NCBI GenBank assembly: GCA_037127255.1
Contig: JBANSL010000003.1
Coordinates: 43,143,314-43,207,313, forward strand
From: Persicaria tinctoria
Taxonomy: Eukaryota; Streptophyta; Magnoliopsida; Caryophyllales; Polygonaceae
Length of the DNA: 64,000 nucleotides
Direction: 5' to 3'
The notes beneath the pieces were generated by a model. The model was not told where the DNA came from. It saw nothing but the letters and a program-made list of their open reading frames with translations, and searched no databases. The position numbers were made by a program, and so were the translations under genes. Of the stretch, positions 57,283 through 64,000 are shown one piece after another; position 1 is the stretch's first letter, and each line of letters starts with the position of its first letter.

Positions 57283-57310
57283 CGCTTCTCGGGAGGCAAC
57301 CCGAAGTAAG
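57283..57310 (+). promoter_or_regulatory. CGGGAGGCAACCCG hairpin after gag, element G
   Basis: Directly after the gag stop, TCGGG-AGGCAA-CCCGA forms a 5-bp hairpin followed by AGTAAG, which resembles a splice donor. From memory, GGGAGGCAACCC-type sequences recur in plant gypsy elements. Its role is unknown; packaging or splicing are guesses. Confidence 0.5.
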
Positions 57311-57550
57311 TTTTCTAATTTAGTTATTTCAATTCCTAGTTAGCTAGTTCTTTTTTCAATAATTTGGGGTTCCCATTAGACATTAGATAGTTGTTTTTGG
57401 TTTGGGATAGACTAAGCTTTCAGGAAAGGCCGCCGCAATGCTCAGATCTAACTTATTTGTCAGCGATGTCATGATCCTACTCTTCCACCACATTGTGAGT
57501 ATTTCATTCATCTCTTCCTCTATGTTTTTATTTTTTTGTTGTCTTTTATG

Positions 57551-57590
57551 TTTCATTGAGGACAATGAAAGGTTTAAGTGTGGGGGAGGG
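57551..57590 (+). promoter_or_regulatory. upstream RGGA hairpin plus purine motif, element G
   Basis: A perfect 8-bp stem with loop AGGA, four bases, then TAAGTGTGGGGGAGGG. The stem sequence is unlike those of A, B and F. Confidence 0.75.
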
Positions 57591-58936
57591 ATTGCATTGC
57601 ATATAGATAGAATTTGCATATCATGTTTACTTATGTTATCATGTTTATTTATCTTTTCATATTTATTTTTACTCATATATCACATTAAAAAAATCATCAC
57701 AAAAATATCATGCATTGCATTTAGGTGTTATTAAAGATACCCATCTTGGTTTAGTTTGTCCTCTAATTTATTTTTATGATCTCATTGCATAAATCCCATG
57801 ATTTGATTGAATTGCTTGAAAATGATTTTGGAGCATGATTTGAGAATATAATTGAGCAAGTATGATTCATAGTTGAGGTTTAATTGAAATAAAAAAAAAC
57901 ATAACGTTTGTGAGTTTGTTTTGGCCTTATAGGGACTTTACATATTATTCCCTTTTGCTTTTATTGTGTGATTATACTCTCCATATGCTTCTTATTTCAA
58001 TACCGTATTGCACATGTTTGTTGCTTGTGAATTTCAAATGATTGAGGCATGTTTTCTTTAGCCATATTATACCTGTCTACCTTAGATATTATCCTTTGCT
58101 TGAAGCCCACCTGAGCCTTAAAGCCTATTCTTTTTAATAGCTCTACAAAAATATATCATAGCCAATGATTAGCCTGACCCTATCCGGGAATTAGGAGAAG
58201 AATTGGTGAAAAATCTTTATGTTGGAGTTGCTTTGAGTGGAGATGATATATGTATAGTTGTGCATTGTGAGAGGCATAGCCAAAATAAGGTAACCCTTCT
58301 TGCATAATAGAGATGACTTATTACTAGGGGCCTAAGGACGATAAAATTCACTTAGGAGTAAAAGTCTAATAAGCTTAGACCTAAGGAGGATAAAATTCAC
58401 TTAGGGGCAAAAGTAAGCATAAAAGAAAAGAATTCATCATCCAAATAGAAAAAATGCATGAGTTGTATGGCTATTGAAATCGAAGAATTTATTGTTATGT
58501 AATGGAGTGTATGTTATTGGAATGGTTTGTGAAGTATGGAAGTTTTGGTGTTGTTCTGGTTGGTTGTTGTTCCTTTTTCCCGGATTTTTAGCACCACAAG
58601 CCTAAATATTTCTAATGCCTTATATTCCTACCAAAGCCCCATTACAACCCTATAAAATTCCTCATGATGTTGTTTGCAAGTGATAACTTTCACGGTGTAT
58701 AGAGCATTTTGGATTGAGTTGAGAGTTGAACTTTAAAGCATAAACACATGAGACCTTGAGTGAAACACATCATCCCGGTGAGGTTGGACTAAATTTGCTT
58801 TTACTATTGGATCGCTCATATATTTGCTAGGATATTTGTTCTCTTATTCATGGCTCCTATTGCTTGATGTTGCTTTTCTAAAACTATAGCATGAAGATCT
58901 TATTTGTGGGATGATCAATTCTACATTTGTTTTTGA

Positions 58937-58975
58937 TTGCTTGAGGACAAGCAAAAGCTTAAGTGTGGGAGAGTT
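58937..58975 (+). promoter_or_regulatory. second RGGA hairpin and polypurine tract of element G
   Basis: A 7-bp stem TTGCTTG/CAAGCAA with loop AGGA, then TTAAGTGTGGGAGAGTT and the LTR at 58976. Confidence 0.78.
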
Positions 58976-60420
58976 TGATAGCATGTATTTAGAGAGTTAT
59001 AATAGGTTGCATTTAGCTTAGTTATGATGCATATCATGCATGGTTTAAGTATAATTTGCATATTTGTTCTCTGTGTGGTTGGAGTCGGAATCTACATGCT
59101 TTTATTGATTATTTCAGGTAATAGTAGATCCGAGGAGGAGACATGGGTTGATAACGCATTGGATGAGAATGTCTAGTTGATCGAAGAAGCTTACATGGAG
59201 ATCTCAAGAGGTCCTGAGAAGAAGAAGCGAGCCTAAACGAAGAACAAGTCTGCAGAAGCTGTCGACAGACATGCTGAACTTGTTTTGCCCTTTCTGGAGG
59301 CCTCGGTTGTCCGATTGACTATTATGACCATGCATTGGAAAGCTCTTTCAGAGAGCTACAACTTTCATGTTGACGTCGAGAGCTGATTCAAGACGGACTT
59401 TCCGTGAAAGACCAATGCAGCGGCCGTCGCATGGTGTGCAGCGGCCGCCTCCAGGGACGTTGCAAAAAGAATACTAATGCTGCGGCCGCAGCATACATGA
59501 GGCGGCCGCCGCATGTGCCGACAGCGATTATACGCTACGTTTTATTAAATGAAAACCCTAGAATCTTTTTATTTCTTTTATGGCCGACTTTGATGTTTTA
59601 AAAGGCCATGTTTTATGTTATTTTCAATACTTCCATTCTATTCTTTCTTCCATTAGACACTTGAGAGATTTTGAGCTATGTCTTCCATGAGGAACTAAAC
59701 TCATCTATTCTGTCTGCAATTTGAAGCTTTATTCGGATTGATTGTGAGTTTCTAATTCTCGCTCCTTGTTTCCTATGTTTGAATGCTTCAACTTCTTTGT
59801 GCTTGATTGATTATTGTTTTGTTCTATCTTGTCTGGCCAACTTGTTTGATCAATTCAATCGCTAAGGTTTTGTAGATTCCTGATTGTGAACCTTAACCTA
59901 AGTGGCAAACTTGTTCCTTTAGGGCTGATTGAACTAATTGAATGAGTAGGAAGTTGAATGTGTTGTTAAATCCTTCTTTAGGGACTGCAAATACCTTGGC
60001 TAATCTCTGAACTTAAAGCTATCAATTGGGTTAAATCCTTCTTTAGGGACTGTTCGATTGATAAGGGTTTCTAGGACTGATTGGACTAGTAACTAAATTA
60101 GGTCGGGACAAGGGCATTCATAGGAAACTGAATAGGACGAGAAGAAGTTTCAAGGATCGCTTTAATCCAATAAAGTGGAAAATTGTAGGTAGAATTGCTT
60201 CTCTCACTTGTCTAAAACAAATTCATTTACTCTGCGTTCGTTACTTTGCTTTGATAAAAGGCAAAACTTTCACACTAAAACCCCCCTTGGTTACTTAATT
60301 GGCATTAAAATCATTCTTGAGTTATAATTTTCCCTGTGGATCGACCTCTTCCTTATTGCTATACTTGCTATAGGTTTGAGTTTTCTTTGGCGGAATCAAC
60401 GACAGGTTTTCCCTCCGTTA
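58976..60420 (+). repeat. 3' LTR of element G
   Basis: TGATAGCATG to CCTCCGTTA, 1445 bp. It has four GCGGCCG-type motifs at 59420-59512, of which the 5' LTR keeps only the outer sequence. The last dinucleotide is TA rather than CA. Confidence 0.92.
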
Positions 60421-60425
60421 TTGGG

Positions 60426-61145
60426 GGAATTTCATATAGAGAGATTTGACTGTTGAATTGAAACAAAAAGAGGACTACATGAGAGCAAACAAAAAAAATG
60501 TAACTACACATTTGAATTTGTTTATGGAATCACTTGATGAATTTATCAAACCAAGAAGCTGAAGCCATTTCTGTGATATGTACACCCCTCTGTTGAATCG
60601 AATTGATGCTGGTATAGGAACCTGGGTTGAAGCAATCAAGAAAGCACATTAAACTTCTTCATTTGCTGAATGTATGGAATTGCAGAACAGATGCTGCTAA
60701 ATATTGCATTTGCTGATGCAGATATATGATGATTGGGTTGCAATGAATGTGAATTCGGTAGCTTTGTAAAAATGAAGCGCATTTCTCAACAAGTACACCG
60801 ATGTTATTTGGGCAGGGAAATGTAACAGTAGAATAACAGCGCTTGAACGCAGGCAGCCAGAAGCTTGAACGCTTCATTAGATTTTCTCTTGAAAACCATC
60901 TCCAACAACGCTTTTAGATGGTGGACAATGAGGACAGGTATCTACTCCTTTGATATGGATAAATCACAAATCCCCTAATTCCCCCAAATCGATTCCAACT
61001 AAACCCTAACAATTAAAATTTCCCAAATTAATATGGACAATATCAATGTGTGGGAAAAATGAGGGGAAGAGGAAGAATAGGGGTTGAGCACTCAAAGGTA
61101 AAAGAGGAAGAAGGGTGGTGCTACAGTACCAGTTTCAAAGTTCTT
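60426..61145. other. right part of the gene-capturing element, unassigned
   Basis: Continuation of 54578 after element G. No supported gene or repeat; only short frames. Confidence 0.4.
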
Positions 61146-61149
61146 CTTC

Positions 61150-61510
61150 AATGGTTGCTGGTGGCGCGTCGGGGACAACGGAAATCGGTTGACTGAAGAA
61201 CAAGAGCTCTCTGTAATGGTATCCACCCTCCATCATGCGATCTCCGGCGATCAAGATGCAGCACCAAACGCCGACGCCTACTTCGAATTCGATGATGGTG
61301 AGTCGGCGAGGTCAGGTGTAAGACCTGCAACACCGAGGGTGCTTGGATGTCCTCTGTTCCACCGAATCACACTTGCCACCTTCCTTGCGACTCCAATTGA
61401 AACAGAGGGGCAGGTGATGGGAGAGGGGAGAGCGAGGAAGAACAACCGGAAGAGGAAGAGCGGATATGGTGGTGCTGAAGAGCCAATGAAGAAATACAGG
61501 AAGCGAGGGC
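61150..61510 (+). pseudogene. captured ERF109/RRTF1-like transcription factor fragment
   Basis: The plus strand encodes NRLTEEQELSVMV, then STLHHAISGDQDAAP, the conserved N-terminal motif of the ERF109/RRTF1-type ethylene-response factors. A basic RKNNRKRKSGY segment near 61440 sits where the AP2 domain should begin, but the AP2 domain itself is missing. The frame is open from 61189 to 61578, but the first codon is TTG and there is no matching ATG. The source gene encodes a stress- and wound-responsive nuclear DNA-binding protein. This fragment cannot bind DNA through AP2. Confidence 0.5.
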
Positions 61511-61560
61511 TTTTTTTTGTTATAAAAGTGAGCGGATCCGCGGCCCAACCCAGTAAAATG

Positions 61561-61619
61561 GATCCATTTTCACTTTAAGCCATATTTTCATCTTAAGCCC
61601 CATTTTCATTTGAACCTTT

Positions 61620-61632
<13 letters not shown>
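61561..61632 (-). repeat. terminal sequence of the gene-capturing element, right end
   Basis: GATCCATTTTCACTTTAAGC and CCCCATTTTCATTTGAACC before (CA)n-(TA)n. It matches 48050-48130 and is the inverse of 50267-50345. Confidence 0.6.

Positions 61633-61688
<56 letters not shown>
61620..61688. repeat. (CA)n-(TA)n microsatellite
   Basis: About 16 bases of CA followed by about 54 bases of TA, then GAGGGTCGCGCTCC. Confidence 0.95.
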
Positions 61689-61691
<3 letters not shown>

Positions 61692-61867
61692 GGTCGCGCT
61701 CCGGTGAAAACCAATCTTACGGTAGAAACCGTGAGGACTATTTTGATTGGACCACATATTACACGCGCTCCTTCCAAGCTTTAAAGCGCGTCCCCCATCG
61801 GATTTAATTAAAAAAAAAAAAAAAAAGGCGTGCGCGTTGGGCTGATAGTAAAATAGAAAGGGGAGAC

Positions 61868-61945
61868 TAAATGGAAATTCGAACACGAGACGCGTTGCAC
61901 ATCAAGCGGGCCCAGATACTTTCCAACCAACTAAGCTAAACGCTC
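61868..61945 (-). repeat. tRNA-like sequence, possibly a SINE head
   Basis: The minus strand reads AGCGTTTAGCTTAGTTGGTT, then GTGTTCGAATTTCC about 40 bases on, close to Pol III A- and B-box consensus. No convincing cloverleaf is formed. A poly(A)/T tract lies at 61808-61826. It could be a tRNA-derived SINE or a decayed tRNA. Confidence 0.4.
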
Positions 61946-62270
61946 GCTGTTGAAGTTCAACTTCAATTAATTTTCTTATATTTATCTGCTTTTGAACATC
62001 AATTAATTTTGTTACATTTATCTTCTTTTGAGCTTTAATTAATTTTGTTATATTATCTCAATTCAAATTCAATGCTTGTTTTAATTATCACCGAAATTGA
62101 TGTACAATCATACTATGAAATTTACTTAAATGAGATACGTACAATGGCATATACGTACATTCAAAGTCAGTTTTTGTTTTAAACATAATATTTTATTTTA
62201 AAATCTTCAACCTATTTAATACAATTTTGAAAGTCTATTTTATAATTTTGAGTTCAAACTTTAAAATCTT
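61946..62270. other. AT-rich stretch without a supported feature
   Basis: It contains a short direct repeat AATTAATTTTGTTA (62000-62050) and nothing else I can support. Confidence 0.4.
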
Positions 62271-62860
62271 GAACCTACTTATAATATCAAAATATTTACA
62301 AAATATTTATTATAATTGTGGATTCAAGATGTTTTCTTATAACTATGGTTCAAGATTTTTTATATTATCTTACCTATCAAATTGTTAGTTGGGAAACATG
62401 TCAATATAAATATCAAATATTTCCAAAATGTTTATTATAATATCAAAATATTTATGATAATGGTAAGCCTAATATTTTATAATTATAAGTTTAATATTTT
62501 TTAACATTAGGTTCAATATTTTTATAATGGTAAGTCGAGATTAAATAACCACGTTCAAGTTTTTATAAATATTGGTTCAAGATTTTAAAATCTTGAACCT
62601 ACTTAATAAAATTTAGAACCTATTATTTTTTTTAATAATTATGGGTTCAAAATTTTAAAATAATGATCCTTCTTAATAAAAATTTGGACATATTATTTTA
62701 TAACGTAGGGTTCAAGATTTTAAAATCTTGAACCTACGTAGTAAATTTTGAATCTAAAGTAATTTTTTTTGTTATAGCAATTATTTTTTTTGTATAATTG
62801 TGGTTTAAATATTTTTTTATAATTGTGGGTTTAAGATTTTTTATAACTGTGGATTACGTT
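62271..62860. repeat. degenerate short-unit part of the palindromic satellite
   Basis: Irregular repeats of GGTTCAAGATTTT and ATCTTGAACC with AT-rich spacers. 62574-62599 is a perfect 26-bp palindrome, and 62703-62740 is a longer one with a single extra G. Confidence 0.75.
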
Positions 62861-63970
62861 AGTGAACCCAAAGTTATATCTACCCCTAAAGTGACATCTT
62901 GTTGTCTTACATTTCATGTTGGTTTAAATAGGTTCACGTTTTTATTATGATGTATTGCCACCATTTAAAGTAGGTTCAAGATTTTTAAATCTTGAATCCA
63001 CAGTTATATCTAGCCCTAAAGTGACATCTTGTTGTGTTCCACTTCATGTTGGTTTATTAAGTAAGTTCATGTTTTTTTCATGTTGTATTGCCTTAATTTA
63101 AAGTAGGTTCAAGATTTAAAAATCTTGAACCCATAGTTATACATAGCCTTAAAAATGACATCTTGTTATCTTACATTTCATGTCGATTTATTAAGTAGGT
63201 TCAAAATTTATTATGATGTATTGCCTTCATTTAAAGTAGGTTCAAGATTTTTAAATCTTGAACCCACTGTTATATCTAGCCCTAAAGTGACATCTTAATG
63301 TTTTACATTTCACATTGGTTTATTAAGTATGTGTAAGTCTTTGTTATGATGTATTTGCCTCCATTTAAAGTAGGTTCAAGATTCTTAAATCTTAAACCCA
63401 TAGTTATATCTTGTCATAAATTGACATCTTGTTACCTTACATTTCATGTTGGTTTAGATTCAAGTTTTTTCATGGTGGACTGCCTTCATTTAAAGTAGGT
63501 TCAAGATTTTAAAATCCTTAACCCATAGTTATAGCCCTAATGTAACATCTTGTTGTCTTAATTTCATGTAGGTTTGTTAAGTAGGTTAATGTTTTATTAT
63601 GATGTATTACCTCCATTTAAAGTATAAGTTTAATATTTTTAAATCTTAAACCCGTAGTTATAAATAGCTCTAAAGTAACATCTTGATGCCTTACATTTCA
63701 TGTTGGTTTATTAAGTGAGTTCAAATTTTTATGATGGTGTATTGCATCCATTGAAAGTAGGTTCAAGATTTTTAAATCTTGAACATATAGTTATATAAAG
63801 TTTTAAAGTGACATTTTGATGCATTACATTTCAGGTTGGTTTATTACGTAGATTCAAGTTAGTTTTTATTAAGATGTATTACCTCCATTTAAAGTAGGTT
63901 CAAGATTTTAAATCTTGAACCCATAGTTATATATAGCCCTAGAGTGACATCTTGAACCTACTTAATGAAT
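62861..63970. repeat. about 130-bp satellite array, eight units, each with a palindrome
   Basis: Each unit carries AGTAGGTTCAAGAT...ATCTTGAACCCATAG, then TATAGCCCTAAAGTGACATC, TTACATTTCATGTTGG and ATGATGTATTGCCTCC. The palindromes start near 62973, 63106, 63239, 63373, 63498, 63625, 63760 and 63896, so the period varies from about 124 to 136 bp. The array reaches almost to the window end. Confidence 0.9.
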
Positions 63971-64000
63971 TTTAACCTATTTTTTAATCCTTTTTTTATA

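Larger units (their letters stand above)
57311..58975 (+). other. 3' non-coding module of element G
   Basis: The upstream hairpin TTTCATTG-AGGA-CAATGAAA (57551-57570) is followed by GGTT and TAAGTGTGGGGGAGGG. Blocks shared with B: GGCCTTATAGGGA (near 57932), CCTGACCC...CCGGGAATTAGGA (58172-58196), AGCACCACA (58591), CCCCATTACAACCC (58637-58652), GTGAGGTTGGA (58777). A direct repeat, GATAAAATTCACTTAGG, lies at 58339 and 58387. The module ends with the hairpin TTGCTTG-AGGA-CAAGCAA and TTAAGTGTGGGAGAGT before the LTR. Confidence 0.75.
54584..60420 (+). mobile_element. complete Athila-like non-autonomous element G
   Basis: LTRs 54584-55946 and 58976-60420, a perfect tRNA-Asp-type primer site, one intact gag-like ORF (56079-57269), twin-hairpin 3' module, and TTGGG target duplications. 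No protease, reverse transcriptase or integrase. The internal region is about 3.0 kb. LTR bodies are nearly identical by eye apart from one deletion in the 5' LTR, so the insertion is fairly young. Confidence 0.93.
50267..61632 (+). mobile_element. gene-capturing element with inverted ends, interrupted by element G
   Basis: The left end (50267-50345) and right end (61561-61632) are inverted copies of one terminal sequence, each abutting (TA)n. Without element G the span is about 5.5 kb. It carries fragments of at least four unrelated host genes plus the 21-bp minisatellite also present at 45040-46330. No transposase is seen. The superfamily is undecided: inverted ends suggest a TIR element (Pack-type), while multi-gene capture in one orientation also recalls Helitrons. 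Confidence 0.5.

Noticed and set aside
61520..61886. Tyr-Ile repeat frames
   Set aside because: They are translations of the (TA)n microsatellite.
62861..63970. Miniature inverted-repeat elements in series
   Set aside because: The palindrome recurs at near-constant spacing within one longer repeat unit without target duplications, so a satellite array is the simpler reading.

Overview
The window is a piece of flowering-plant nuclear DNA (probably a eudicot; species not identifiable from sequence alone). It is almost entirely transposable elements and repeats. I find no intact host gene: every recognisable host coding segment is a short captured fragment.

Region 1 (1-37371) is a five-level nest of LTR retrotransposons. 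From oldest to youngest: a copia element H on the minus strand (1-1708, running off the left edge); a Ty3/gypsy element E on the minus strand with very long LTRs (1709-10555, with a further LTR piece at 34627-37371); an Athila-like gag-protease element A on the minus strand (10556-15720 and 31752-34626); an Athila-like element B on the plus strand (15721-31751), inserted in the gag gene of A with a perfect CTTTG target duplication; and element F on the minus strand (21672-28767), inserted in B with a perfect GCATC duplication and two 1350-bp LTRs that differ at about ten positions by eye. A, B and F carry gag or gag-protease sequence but no reverse transcriptase or integrase, so they look non-autonomous.

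Region 2 (37372-50266) holds a 5.6-kb CACTA DNA transposon (37716-43290; near-perfect 31-bp inverted ends, TGT target duplication). It has captured three spliceable exons of an ER Hsp70 nucleotide-exchange factor (SIL1/Fes1-like). It is followed by a MITE-like repeat, two tRNA-Ile-derived sequences facing each other, a 21-bp minisatellite, an Hsp70 N-terminal fragment, and a 1.2-kb tandemly duplicated repeat with (CT)n tracts.

Region 3 (50267-61632) looks like a gene-capturing element. Its two ends are inverted copies of one terminal sequence abutting (TA)n. It carries fragments of an isoprenylcysteine methylesterase, a pyridoxamine-phosphate-oxidase-like protein, an AGC protein kinase and an ERF109/RRTF1-like transcription factor. 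It is split by a complete Athila-like element G (54584-60420, TSD TTGGG) with an intact 396-codon gag-like ORF.

Region 4 (61633-64000) holds microsatellites, a tRNA-like sequence and a roughly 130-bp satellite whose every unit contains a near-perfect palindrome.

The most interesting signal is non-coding. Elements A, B, F and G have different LTRs and different proteins, yet share a colinear 1.2-1.6 kb 3' module. It is bracketed by two hairpins with an RGGA loop, each followed a few bases later by TAAG-x-x-TGGGG. In the upstream hairpin the stem sequence differs between elements while pairing is largely kept, which is the pattern expected of a functional RNA structure. A second unexplained signal is the saturation of A and B with the hexamer TCGANN, spread through LTRs, leader and protein linkers.
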